From: Winogradskyella sp.
GTDB lineage: Bacteria > Bacteroidota > Bacteroidia > Flavobacteriales > Flavobacteriaceae
Length of the DNA stretch: 64,000 nucleotides
Direction: 5' to 3'
NCBI RefSeq assembly: GCF_003712105.1
Contig: NZ_RHLG01000007.1
Span: 38,467-102,466 of the forward strand
Position numbers and translations under genes: made by a program. Below, piece after piece: positions 45,372-54,086 of the stretch. Within the stretch, counting starts at the first letter, position 1; each line of letters begins with the position of its first letter. The notes beneath the pieces were generated by a model that worked only from the letters and a program-made list of their open reading frames with translations, was not told where the DNA came from and ran no database searches.

Positions 45372-46090
45372 TTTCTATTGAGCTTAAAAGTGATGGGAAT
45401 ACTATAAGGTACACTCACATTTTTGTCTCTCTGCTTTCCTGGTATCATTTTAGGTAAAATACTAATAATGCGTTCTGCTTCTGTTTCTAGTAACTTATCT
45501 GGACCTCTGCTTTTTATATTGGTAACCTTTCCTTGTTTATCAATTAAGAAAAATACATAAACTTTACCTGTAATTCCCATATTCTGAGCGACTTCTGGGT
45601 ACTGAAAATTGTTTTGCAAATGTTCTGTAATTTTTCTTTGAAAACAAGACCTTAATTCATCATTACTACCTTTACATCCAGGAAATGTTGGTACGCGTTC
45701 AATAACTGCAAAAGGCACCTCTATATCTTCTTCTACCTCTTCTACATCAACTTCCTCTACCGTTATTACGTCTTCGATAACATCGTCTTGGGTAATCTCT
45801 GTACTCTCTAATATGGTTTCTTCGACTTCAGCAACATCTTCAACAACTTGAATAGTTTGGACAACCACTGTCTTTGGTGGTGGTGGAGGTTTAATTTCGA
45901 TATTGGTAATAGGAATATCTTCTTCTAACTTTTCATTCAGCATTAAAATATCTGTTTCAGTTAGCATTTTATCATAGGTTTTGTATTCAAGTCCAAAATA
46001 TGTAAACAGTAACATGATGTTAAGACCAACAGCAAAATACAAGCTACTGTTTCTTCCTACATCAGCTCTAGGATTCTTTTTTAATTCCAT
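45368..46090 (-). CDS. Energy transducer TonB
   Basis: A 240-residue TonB. A cytoplasmic N-terminus and one membrane helix (about 16-34, SLYFAVGLNIMLLFTYFG) are followed by a periplasmic linker with IEIKPPPPPKT and a very acidic, valine/glutamate-rich stretch (about 80-135). The C-terminal domain (about 140-240) has YPEVAQNMGITGKVYVFFLIDKQGKVTNIKSRG and ends in PITFKLN. It transmits proton-motive energy to TonB-dependent receptors. Two cysteines (GCKGSNDELRSC) may form a disulfide. ExbB/ExbD are not in the window. A TonB receptor gene lies directly upstream. Confidence 0.92.
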   Translation of the reverse strand: MELKKNPRADVGRNSSLYFAVGLNIMLLFTYFGLEYKTYDKMLTETDILMLNEKLEEDIPITNIEIKPPPPPKTVVVQTIQVVEDVAEVEETILESTEITQDDVIEDVITVEEVDVEEVEEDIEVPFAVIERVPTFPGCKGSNDELRSCFQRKITEHLQNNFQYPEVAQNMGITGKVYVFFLIDKQGKVTNIKSRGPDKLLETEAERIISILPKMIPGKQRDKNVSVPYSIPITFKLNRN

Positions 46091-46141
46091 GATTTCTAAA
46101 GTTTTATACTATAAAATTAATGAGTACACCTTAGAAAAAGC

Positions 46142-46155
46142 ATGACAAATGTCAT
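46142..46155. repeat. Short dyad upstream of tonB
   Basis: ATGACA and TGTCAT are perfect six-base arms around two bases, lying in the 90-bp gap between the TonB receptor stop and the tonB start. It could be an operator or a small RNA hairpin. No -7 consensus match is present in this gap. Confidence 0.3.
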
Positions 46156-46180
46156 ACAAAACAAAATTCAAATCCAAGCA

Positions 46181-48331
46181 TTATAAATTATCTAACTGAT
46201 TGTCTGTTCCTTTCTCACTGATTGTCCAAAAGAAGCCAACAAAAAAGAATTGATCTGTAGCTGGTCTTAAAGCACGCCTATCGAATAAACCATTCGCATT
46301 TGGTGTATTGGCATATTGATATCCAGTAATATTATTAAATCCAAACACATTATTTACTGATAGATATAAAATCTTTTGCGGCGTTAACAAATAGGCCCAG
46401 TTAAAGCTAATGCTATTAAAGCTCTTTGCTTTAGCTCCTAAAAATTGATTAGTATTTGCATCTGTATATGGACGACCAGAAGCATGCACATAATCTAACC
46501 CAACCTGACTCTTAAGGTCATCTATCCAATACTTACCTACTATAGAAAAGTTATGCTTGCTTGCAAAATTTGGTTGAGCAGATGTTGGAAAATTGCGGTA
46601 ATTACGTTGTGTGTCAAGTAAAGAGTAGCTTACCCAATAATCCAAATTCTTGATACTTGTATTATCTCTCCAAAAAACATCTAAACCTTGAGCATAGCCA
46701 TCACCATCTGAAGTAAAATTACTAGTGCTGGTTTCGAAGTCCGTATCAAACTTCACTAGATTATCATAATCTTTTCTGTAGAGCTCAGCCCTGAAAATAC
46801 GGCCTTTATTAACGTATTGATAGTTAAGAATATAATGTGATGTTTGCTGCGGTACTAAGTTTTGAGTAAACTTTAAAGCCGCTGAATTTGGGTTTTGATA
46901 AAAATTACCATAGGCTAAAGACACCTGACCATTTTCAGATACCTTATAAGCTAATGCTGCTCTTGGTGCTACATTAAAACTATCAAAAATAGAACTATAG
47001 TCTGCTCTTAAACCAACTTTTAATGCTAAATCTTTTGAGAACACAAAATCACCTTCGGCAAATCCAGAAGAAATATTATTATTAAATCCGTAAGTATCAC
47101 TAAAAAATGGGTTTGAGAAATCTTCATTGAAATCAGTTAAAAACTGCTCTACACCAAAATTAAGTTTAAACCTGCTATTAAAACGCTTTTTGAGTTTCAG
47201 TTTAAAATGAAATGAATTTTCTGCATCATCAATAGCATTAATGTCTATACCAACCTTATTTCTAGCATGTGTATAGCTCAAGCCAGTAGTCAAACTCCAG
47301 TTATTTTCTAAGACACCTTTGTAAGATGCATTGGTATAGACGTTTTTGTTGTTAAGCTTAAAATCTAAACCATTGGGGTCATTAATATCTTCTTGCGTTA
47401 ACTCAAAATCAGTGATATCAAAAGCGGCATAAAACTTTAATGTACCATTATTAAATTTTCGTCTATAAACCGCTTCACCTTGAGCAGCTTGTAATGGTCT
47501 TCGCCATTCGTTTCTATTTTCAAACACTTTAAAATATGGGTCTAGATTAATATAAGAAGTATTTACACTTAGTGAAGATTTCTCCCATTTTTGAGTATTA
47601 CCTATTGCACCACCAACTGTCATTATACTTATATCTGTCTTTTCTTGATCTGGTTCGTCAATAGTATTTAAAAGCAATACACTAGATAATGCTTGTCCAT
47701 ATTCCGCAGAGTAACCACCTGTTGAGAATGTAATTCCGTCAAATAAAAAAGGTGAATATCGACCTCTAGCTGGTAAATTATTGGTAGTTGGCGTATAAGG
47801 TGTAAAGACTCTAATGCCATCAATAAATATTTGGGTTTCATCGGCATCACCACCACGAACAAATAATCGCCCATCTTCAACATTATTAGATGTACCAGGT
47901 AAAGTTTGCAATGCTGCGACAAAATCTCCTAATGCACTCGCAGTCGTAACCACATCCAAAGGTTTTAAAACCGATACCTTACTATTATCATTAGCTTCAA
48001 ATGTACCTGCAGAAAGTACAACGGTATCTAAAGCATTTACATCTTCTCGAAGTTTTACTTCTAATTTATTTAATAATGAAACATCTAGAACTATGGTTTT
48101 TGTTTCGTACGATAGAAATGAAACAACAAGTGCTTGTGTACCTTTTTCTTCTGTTGTAAATTCAAATTTACCTTCATCATTTGATGTAGCGCCATCATAA
48201 GTGCCATCAAGATATACATTGGCTCCAATTATTGGGTTCCCTTTAACATCCATTACTTTACCAGACACTGTAGATTGAGCGTTAGATGCAACTGCACAAA
48301 GAAGAAAGATGATGAGTTTAAGCGTTTTCAT
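46181..48331 (-). CDS. TonB-dependent receptor with carboxypeptidase-like domain
   Basis: A 716-residue outer-membrane receptor. Signal peptide about 1-18; carboxypeptidase-regulatory-like domain about 22-100 (GKVMDVKGNPIIGANVYLDGTYDG). The plug runs from LDTVVLSAGTFEA through GRLFVRGGDADETQIFIDG and FSTGGYSAEYGQALSSVLLL; the barrel follows. The C-terminus ends in QLDNL rather than the usual aromatic residue, so a few residues extend beyond the last strand. Ligand unknown. It diverges from an ECF-like sigma factor 224 bases away and precedes tonB by 90 bases, but there is no anti-sigma-interacting N-terminal domain of the FecA signalling kind. Confidence 0.88.
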   Translation of the reverse strand: MKTLKLIIFLLCAVASNAQSTVSGKVMDVKGNPIIGANVYLDGTYDGATSNDEGKFEFTTEEKGTQALVVSFLSYETKTIVLDVSLLNKLEVKLREDVNALDTVVLSAGTFEANDNSKVSVLKPLDVVTTASALGDFVAALQTLPGTSNNVEDGRLFVRGGDADETQIFIDGIRVFTPYTPTTNNLPARGRYSPFLFDGITFSTGGYSAEYGQALSSVLLLNTIDEPDQEKTDISIMTVGGAIGNTQKWEKSSLSVNTSYINLDPYFKVFENRNEWRRPLQAAQGEAVYRRKFNNGTLKFYAAFDITDFELTQEDINDPNGLDFKLNNKNVYTNASYKGVLENNWSLTTGLSYTHARNKVGIDINAIDDAENSFHFKLKLKKRFNSRFKLNFGVEQFLTDFNEDFSNPFFSDTYGFNNNISSGFAEGDFVFSKDLALKVGLRADYSSIFDSFNVAPRAALAYKVSENGQVSLAYGNFYQNPNSAALKFTQNLVPQQTSHYILNYQYVNKGRIFRAELYRKDYDNLVKFDTDFETSTSNFTSDGDGYAQGLDVFWRDNTSIKNLDYWVSYSLLDTQRNYRNFPTSAQPNFASKHNFSIVGKYWIDDLKSQVGLDYVHASGRPYTDANTNQFLGAKAKSFNSISFNWAYLLTPQKILYLSVNNVFGFNNITGYQYANTPNANGLFDRRALRPATDQFFFVGFFWTISEKGTDNQLDNL

Positions 48332-48509
48332 ATGTAATATTTAACTGTTCGTTTTGATTGATGAAGCAAACTTCCATATTATCACTTATGACAGAAATTT
48401 TAAATTACCGAACTGTAATTTTTAAATGATGAATTGCGTATAATCTCAATGCTGTGTGGCGTTATTATATTAATTGCAATATTTAATCAAAAAACATGTA
48501 ACATAACAC

Positions 48510-48517
48510 TATATTTG
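48510..48517 (+). promoter_or_regulatory. Promoter -7 element of the sigma factor gene
   Basis: TATATTTG matches TAnnTTTG and ends 38 bases before the TTG start. It suggests transcription by the housekeeping sigma factor. The remaining 48332-48509 region holds no other feature I can support. Confidence 0.6.
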
Positions 48518-48555
48518 ACTACTAACTGATAAACTATTCCAATCAAAATAACCTA

Positions 48556-49050
48556 TTGAGTAAAGAACTTGAACATAGCTTTGTAGAGCGGCTTCAAAAA
48601 CATCAAAATATTGTGCATAAAGTTTGTAGACTTTACACCAATAATCAAGATGCACATAACGATTTGTTTCAAGAAATAACAATTCAGTTATGGCGAGCAT
48701 ATCCAAAGTTTAGGGGTGATAGCAAGTTTAGTACATGGATGTATCGTGTTGGGTTAAATACTGCCATTACTTTATACAGAAAATCTAAACGTAGAATTCA
48801 AACAGATGATTTTGACGCGTATCAGTTTAAGATTAAAGCTGATGAATACGATAGCACTGAAGAAGAGCAACTCAAATTAATGTACAAAGCTGTACACCAA
48901 CTCAATGATATAGAAAAGGCACTTGTGTTCTTATATCTTGAAGATAAAGACTATAGAGAAATAAGTGAAACGCTTGGTATATCTGAAGTAAATGCACGTG
49001 TAAAAATGAATCGTGTTAAAAAGAAATTAAAGGCAATACTAAATCCGTAA
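48556..49050 (+). CDS. ECF-like sigma-70 family factor
   Basis: A 164-residue sigma factor. Region 2 covers about 10-85: NNQDAHNDLFQEITIQLWRAYPKFRGDSKFSTWMYRVGLNTAITLYRK. Region 4 covers about 105-160: LNDIEKALVFLYLEDKDYREISETLGISEVNARVKMNRVKKKL. Both are standard for ECF sigma factors. The only plausible start is TTG at 48556, since the next in-frame ATG lies inside region 2. The membrane-protein gene follows after four bases and is probably its partner or modulator. The target promoters are unknown. Confidence 0.92.
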   Translation: MSKELEHSFVERLQKHQNIVHKVCRLYTNNQDAHNDLFQEITIQLWRAYPKFRGDSKFSTWMYRVGLNTAITLYRKSKRRIQTDDFDAYQFKIKADEYDSTEEEQLKLMYKAVHQLNDIEKALVFLYLEDKDYREISETLGISEVNARVKMNRVKKKLKAILNP

Positions 49051-49054
49051 TGAT

Positions 49055-49669
49055 ATGGATGAATTAGAATTATTAAAAAAAGATTGGCAACGTAATACTG
49101 TGGAATACCCAGAGTTGTCGTACAACGAGATTTATAAAATGTCTCATGCGAAATCTTCGAGCATTGTAAAATGGATATTTTACATAAGTTTAATAGAGTT
49201 TGGAATAGGCTTACTTTTACTGCTTATAAATCCAAAAATTGAAGGTCAAATTCAGTTTCCTCAATGGATAGAAATCTTATCTATTTTAACCTTTCCTGTT
49301 ATTGGATACTTTATTTATCTATTCTACAAAAATTATATAAACATCACAGCCACTGATAATGTAAAAACGCTGATTAAAACCATATTAAAAACAAGACGTA
49401 CGGTAAAGTATTATGTATTGTTTAATTTAGTTATGGCTGGTATATTTTCTTGCGTTGGCCTTTATATAGGTTTCGTTAATTCTGCTGGAGGTGCCGAACA
49501 GTTTAACGCTACAGCTCATTTTGCTGAGTACGCCAAACTAGGACTTGTTATTGCACTAGTAACAGGCGTTATCATTTCCTTTATATACGGTATATATTAT
49601 TTACTATACGGAATTTTATTAAAACGCTTAAATAGAAACTATAAAGAACTGAAAAAGTTAGAAGTGTAA
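49055..49669 (+). CDS. Membrane protein paired with sigma factor
   Basis: A 204-residue protein with a cytoplasmic N-terminus of about 38 residues (MDELELLKKDWQRNTVEYPELSYNEIYKM) and four membrane helices (about 40-62, 72-92, 118-140, 165-190). The N-terminal sequence recalls short sigma-associated membrane proteins of flavobacteria. No zinc anti-sigma motif (HxxxCxxC) is present. Its start is four bases after the sigma factor stop, so co-translation is likely. An anti-sigma or stress-sensor role is inferred from position alone. Confidence 0.75.
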   Translation: MDELELLKKDWQRNTVEYPELSYNEIYKMSHAKSSSIVKWIFYISLIEFGIGLLLLLINPKIEGQIQFPQWIEILSILTFPVIGYFIYLFYKNYINITATDNVKTLIKTILKTRRTVKYYVLFNLVMAGIFSCVGLYIGFVNSAGGAEQFNATAHFAEYAKLGLVIALVTGVIISFIYGIYYLLYGILLKRLNRNYKELKKLEV

Positions 49670-49680
49670 TTCTTATAAAA

Positions 49681-50478
49681 TTACCAATCGCGAAGTTTAT
49701 TAAGTCTTTCACGTTCTTCTAACACTTCTTGAGGTATTACTTTTAAGAATGAAGGATGTTGCTCAATAGCATACTCAATCTTTTCAACAATTTCTGCAAT
49801 AGATTCATTCTCGTAATCTATTTCTAGCGGTTTTTTAACTTCGAAAGATTGATAAATATTTTTCTTTTTTACACGCAGCCCTTTCTTATCAAAAGAACGT
49901 CTAAAACCATCAATTACTATAGGTACAACTAACGGTTTGTATTGTTTAATGATATGCGCTGTTCCTTTACGAATAGGCTTAAAAGGCGTTGTTGTACCTT
50001 GAGGAAACGTCACAACCCAACCGTCATCAAGGGCTTTTTTTATAGCACTAATATCACTCATCTTAACCTGACGATTAACATCTTGACCCTTTGAGCGCCA
50101 TGTACGCTCTATACTAATTGAACCAGTGTAAGCAAAAATCTTAGGAATTATACCCGATTTCATGGTTTCTTTGGCGGCAACGTAATACATATTAAGCTTA
50201 GGATTCCATAAATAGCCCACATTTTTAATGTTATCTAATCGACCGCTTAGGCTAGCATTAAATACATGAAACATGGCTATAACATCAGCAAAATAAGTTT
50301 GGTGATTAGATATAAACAATACGTTGGTATCTGGTAAGTTTTTAATGATTTCAGAACCTTCGATTTGTAATTCGTTAAAACCTCTAAACCGTCTGTGTGT
50401 TAACAATCCTAAGATTCTAATCAACCATTTTTTTACAAAAAGAATGTGCCCAAAAGGATTGGTTTTAAATAAACCCAT
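49681..50478 (-). CDS. Lysophospholipid acyltransferase family protein
   Basis: A 265-residue membrane-associated acyltransferase of the PlsC (1-acylglycerol-3-phosphate O-acyltransferase) superfamily. Motif I is FISNHQTYFADV, with His59 and Asp65 separated by five residues rather than the canonical four. Motif III is FPQGTTTPFKPIRKGTAHI, and VVPIVIDGFRR fits motif IV. This variant is, as far as I recall, common in Bacteroidota. It may acylate lysophospholipids or an ornithine/glycine lipid precursor. It has its own promoter and is convergent with the sigma/membrane gene pair. Confidence 0.88.
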   Translation of the reverse strand: MGLFKTNPFGHILFVKKWLIRILGLLTHRRFRGFNELQIEGSEIIKNLPDTNVLFISNHQTYFADVIAMFHVFNASLSGRLDNIKNVGYLWNPKLNMYYVAAKETMKSGIIPKIFAYTGSISIERTWRSKGQDVNRQVKMSDISAIKKALDDGWVVTFPQGTTTPFKPIRKGTAHIIKQYKPLVVPIVIDGFRRSFDKKGLRVKKKNIYQSFEVKKPLEIDYENESIAEIVEKIEYAIEQHPSFLKVIPQEVLEERERLNKLRDW

Positions 50479-50503
50479 AGTAAATTATCACATTGTAAGA
50501 CAG

Positions 50504-50511
50504 CAAATGTA
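50504..50511 (-). promoter_or_regulatory. Promoter -7 element of the acyltransferase gene
   Basis: TACATTTG on the minus strand, followed by C, matches TAnnTTTG. Predicted leader about 22 bases. It lies in the 47-bp gap after the Nudix gene. Confidence 0.55.
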
Positions 50512-50525
50512 ATAAAATCTAGTGC

Positions 50526-51167
50526 TTAGAGAACATCTTTTAATAATACTTTAATTTCGCTAAGCATCATAGCAGTTGCTCCCCAAACCACATGACCATT
50601 TAATTTAAATGCAGGTACCTCAACCTTAACATTATAGCTCGTGCTAACTTTTTTGGTGATGATATTTATATCGTTTAGTAAATCGTTTAAGCTTACCTCA
50701 ATAATCGATTCTACTTCTTCTTCTTGCTTTACAAAATTCAATTCTGTTTTTGAAACGCCAAAAAAAGGGTACACCATAAAATTGCTTGGTGGAATATAAA
50801 GTGGTGATAATTCTTTTAAAACTTCTACTTGAGTAATTGGTATACCAATTTCTTCCTCAGTTTCACGGAGTGCCGTTTCTTTAAAATCAGCATCGCTTTC
50901 CTCAACCTTACCACCAGGGAATCCCACTTGAGCAGAGTGGACACCTTTATATGATTTTCTTAAAATAAGCACTAACATAGTTTCGTTTTTAGTACTTGGG
51001 TAAAACAAAGCCATAACGCCAGCCTTTGATGCTGTTTTTCGTTTTTCTTTATACTTTTCTGCAAGTTGTAATCTAAATGGTGGCGATAGTTTTGCGTGCG
51101 CTTCTTCACCAAGTAATGGAAGATGTTTTATATTTACAACTGAATCTAAAAATGTACTAAAGTTCAT
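50526..51167 (-). CDS. Nudix hydrolase, CoA pyrophosphatase type
   Basis: A 213-residue cytoplasmic enzyme. The Nudix box variant GFPGGKVEESDADFKETALR continuing ETEEEIGI lies at about 88-115, with the spacing seen in CoA diphosphatases (NudL/YeaB). The leading VLILRKSYKGVHSAQV is also typical of the CoA subset. Such enzymes split CoA or acyl-CoA to phosphopantetheine and 3',5'-ADP. The start ATG at 51167 is two bases from the ATG of the divergent cyclophilin gene, so its promoter must lie in that neighbour's coding region. Substrate preference is by family only. Confidence 0.9.
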   Translation of the reverse strand: MNFSTFLDSVVNIKHLPLLGEEAHAKLSPPFRLQLAEKYKEKRKTASKAGVMALFYPSTKNETMLVLILRKSYKGVHSAQVGFPGGKVEESDADFKETALRETEEEIGIPITQVEVLKELSPLYIPPSNFMVYPFFGVSKTELNFVKQEEEVESIIEVSLNDLLNDINIITKKVSTSYNVKVEVPAFKLNGHVVWGATAMMLSEIKVLLKDVL

Positions 51168-51169
51168 AT

Positions 51170-51865
51170 ATGAGATTTATAATTCTCCTTTGCGTCCTTA
51201 TTTTATTTAATTGTGAAGATAAACAAACTTCGAAACAAAATACCAAGGTCGTTACTAATACTACTCCTGAAAAAAAAGCTCCTGAAAAAAAGAAAAAACC
51301 AGAGCGCGAGTATCCAAGATTAACTGATGATAATGCGATGCAATTCTTTTTGGAATACGATAAAAAACATAAGGAAAACAAAGTACGCATTGTTACCGAT
51401 TTTGGAGATATAGATATTCTACTTTACGATAAAACAAAGTTTCATCGTGCCAATTTCATTTTCTTAGCAAAACAAGAGTATTTTAATTACACTCAGTTTT
51501 ACCGTGTAGTACCAAACTTTGTAATACAAGGTGGAAGTAGCGATGGGATGAACATTGCAAAACGACGACGAAAGATTGGTCGCTATTTATTACCGCCAGA
51601 TACCAAAAAAGGATATACACACAAACGTGGTGCGATATCTATGCCAAGCAGCGAGATTGAAAATCCCTATAAGTTGGCTTCTCCATATCAGTTTTTTATT
51701 GTTAATCGTAAAGGCGGTGCTCCATTCTTAGATGGTGATTATACGGTATTTGGAGAGGTCATTAGAGGTATGGATGTGGTCGATAAGATTAATGCTGTTG
51801 AAACTGATGACGGCGAATGGCCTATTGAAAGTGTTTATATCAAAACTGTTGAGATATTAGAATAA
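51170..51865 (+). CDS. Cyclophilin-type peptidylprolyl isomerase lipoprotein
   Basis: A 231-residue protein. The N-terminal hydrophobic segment ending FNC at about residue 15 makes a probable lipoprotein, though the -1 asparagine is unusual for a lipobox. A basic, lysine/proline-rich linker (about 30-50) is followed by the cyclophilin domain (about 65-231): RIVTDFGDIDILLYDKTKFHRANFIFLAKQ, YRVVPNFVIQGGSSDG, SPYQFFIV and YTVFGEVIRGMDVVDKI. It should catalyse proline isomerisation during folding of exported proteins. Divergent start codons with the Nudix gene are two bases apart. Confidence 0.9.
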   Translation: MRFIILLCVLILFNCEDKQTSKQNTKVVTNTTPEKKAPEKKKKPEREYPRLTDDNAMQFFLEYDKKHKENKVRIVTDFGDIDILLYDKTKFHRANFIFLAKQEYFNYTQFYRVVPNFVIQGGSSDGMNIAKRRRKIGRYLLPPDTKKGYTHKRGAISMPSSEIENPYKLASPYQFFIVNRKGGAPFLDGDYTVFGEVIRGMDVVDKINAVETDDGEWPIESVYIKTVEILE

Positions 51866-51930
51866 ATTTAATAGTCTTCAAATTCTATTTTCATAATTTG
51901 CACTTGCAAACTAATAAATTCTCCTATATT

Positions 51931-54075
51931 ATGATTTCTAAATCAATAAGAGCTATAACAATCTGTAGCTTAATATTAGTAACTAGTTGTAAAGAAGACA
52001 CTAAAACTAATGACGAACTAATGACAGACAATCTATTACTTAAAGAATGGACTGGTCCATATGAAGGTGTTCCAGCTTTTGATAAAATGAAAGTTGAAGA
52101 CGTAAAAGATGCTGTTGAAAAAGGCATGGAATTAAACTTGACAGAAATCGATGCCATCGCAAATAGTACAGATGCACCAACATTTGACAATACTATTAAG
52201 GCAATGGAAAGTGCTGGTAAAACCTTAAATCGTGTATTTACGTATTACGGAATTATGTCTAGTAATGTGTCTAGTCCTGAGTTTAGAGCAGTACAAGCAG
52301 AGCTAGCGCCTAAGCTTTCAGAGTTCAATTCTAAAATTACCCAGAACGAAAAGTTGTTTCAACGTATAAAGGCTGTTTATGAAGCATCTCAACAAACACC
52401 TTTAGAGGCAGAAGCACAACGTGTCGTTGAACTTACATATAAGAGCTTTGAAATGAATGGTGCTAATCTTGATGCTGAGAAGAAAAAGCGCTATGCCGAC
52501 ATAAATAAAGAACTCTCAACACTCTACACTAAATTTAGTAATAACGTTTTACACGATGAAGAAAATTATGTAACCTACTTAACCAAAGACCAGCTAGGTG
52601 GTTTGTCTGATGCATTTATAAATTCTGCTGCAAAAATTGCTACTGATAAAGGTGAAGACGGAAAGTATGCCATTGTGAATACGAGATCATCAATGGATCC
52701 ATTCTTAACCTACTCAACAGAACGTGGGTTAAGAAAAACAGTTTGGGAAAATTATTATTCTCGAGGTGACAATGGCGATGACTATGACAATAACCAAATC
52801 ATCGCAGATATTTTAAAGCTACGTAAAGAACGTGTGGGTTTACTCGGTTATGATAATTATGCTCAGTGGCGTTTACAAGATCGTATGGCAAAAACTCCTG
52901 AAAATGCAATGGATTTAATGACTAAAGTATGGCCAGCAGCTACAGCAAGAGTGAAAGAAGAAGTTGCAGATATGCAAGCTGTTGCTGACGAACTTGGAGA
53001 TGACATAACGATTGAACCATGGGATTATAGATACTATGCAGAAAAAGTTCGCAAAAAGAAATACGACCTTGATAGTGATGAAGTAAAACAATACCTTCAG
53101 TTAGATAAATTACGTGAAGCTATGTTTTTTACTGCTAATGAGTTATTCAATTTTAAATTCACTCCTGTAGTTGAAGGTACAGTACCAGTATTTAACGAAG
53201 ACGTAAAAGTTTGGGAAGTAACAGATAATGATTCTGGTAAACATGTTGGTTTATGGTATTTAGACACCTATGCAAGAGAAGGAAAGCGATCTGGTGCTTG
53301 GGCTACAACTTATAGAAGCTATACAAGTTTTGAAGGTGAGACAAATGTGCTTGCATCTAACAACAACAACTTTGTAAAACCTGCGCCTGGAGAAACCACA
53401 TTAATCTCATGGGATGATGCTACTACACTATTCCATGAATTTGGACATGCATTGCACTTTTTCTCTGCCAATGTTAAGTATCCTACACTAAATGGTGGTG
53501 TAAGAGATTATACAGAATTTCAATCGCAATTACTTGAACGTTGGTTATCGACTGATAAGGTTATTAATCAGTTTTTAGTTCATCATGAAACAGGAGAACC
53601 TATACCAGCTGCTTTGGTAGACAAAATAAAAAAGGCATCGACCTTTAACCAAGGATTTGGTACCACAGAATATTTAGCATCAGCTCTAATGGACATGAAA
53701 CTGCATTTAGCAGACCCAACAGATATAGACATTGATACCTTTGAGCGTGAAACTCTAACAGAACTAGGTATGCCTAAAGAATTACCTATGAGACATAGAA
53801 CACCACACTTTGGTCATGTATTCTCTGGTGAAGGTTATGCAACTGCGTATTATGGTTACATGTGGGCAGATGTATTAACAAGTGATGCTTCTGAGGCGTT
53901 TAAAGAAGCACCTGATGGCTTTTATGATAAAGAATTAGCTGATAAGCTAGTTAAATATTTATTTGCTCCTCGAAATGCTATGGATCCAGCTGATGCATAC
54001 CGATTGTTTAGAGGTAGAGATGCTAAAATTGAAGCTTTGATGAGAGATCGTGGCTTTCCTGTTGTAACAGAATAA
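51931..54075 (+). CDS. M3 family peptidyl-dipeptidase lipoprotein
   Basis: A 714-residue metallopeptidase related to Dcp and oligopeptidase A. A lipobox ends LVTSC near residue 19, so it is anchored in the periplasm or outside, as with many Bacteroidota M3 enzymes. The active site LFHEFGHALHFF (HExxH near 501) is followed by the third ligand in YTEFQSQLLERW. The C-terminal end HFGHVFSGEGYATAYYGYMWADVL is the substrate-binding region. I chose the ATG at 51931; a longer reading from TTG at 51898 would spoil the signal peptide. It releases dipeptides from peptide C-termini. Confidence 0.95.
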   Translation: MISKSIRAITICSLILVTSCKEDTKTNDELMTDNLLLKEWTGPYEGVPAFDKMKVEDVKDAVEKGMELNLTEIDAIANSTDAPTFDNTIKAMESAGKTLNRVFTYYGIMSSNVSSPEFRAVQAELAPKLSEFNSKITQNEKLFQRIKAVYEASQQTPLEAEAQRVVELTYKSFEMNGANLDAEKKKRYADINKELSTLYTKFSNNVLHDEENYVTYLTKDQLGGLSDAFINSAAKIATDKGEDGKYAIVNTRSSMDPFLTYSTERGLRKTVWENYYSRGDNGDDYDNNQIIADILKLRKERVGLLGYDNYAQWRLQDRMAKTPENAMDLMTKVWPAATARVKEEVADMQAVADELGDDITIEPWDYRYYAEKVRKKKYDLDSDEVKQYLQLDKLREAMFFTANELFNFKFTPVVEGTVPVFNEDVKVWEVTDNDSGKHVGLWYLDTYAREGKRSGAWATTYRSYTSFEGETNVLASNNNNFVKPAPGETTLISWDDATTLFHEFGHALHFFSANVKYPTLNGGVRDYTEFQSQLLERWLSTDKVINQFLVHHETGEPIPAALVDKIKKASTFNQGFGTTEYLASALMDMKLHLADPTDIDIDTFERETLTELGMPKELPMRHRTPHFGHVFSGEGYATAYYGYMWADVLTSDASEAFKEAPDGFYDKELADKLVKYLFAPRNAMDPADAYRLFRGRDAKIEALMRDRGFPVVTE

Positions 54076-54086
54076 TATTCACTGAT

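Noticed and set aside
48332..48555. FecI/FecR/FecA-type signalling system
   Set aside because: The TonB receptor lacks an N-terminal signalling domain, and the gene after the sigma factor has no FecR features.
51898..51930. N-terminal extension of the M3 peptidase from TTG at 51898
   Set aside because: It would add polar residues ahead of a good lipoprotein signal that starts at the ATG at 51931.
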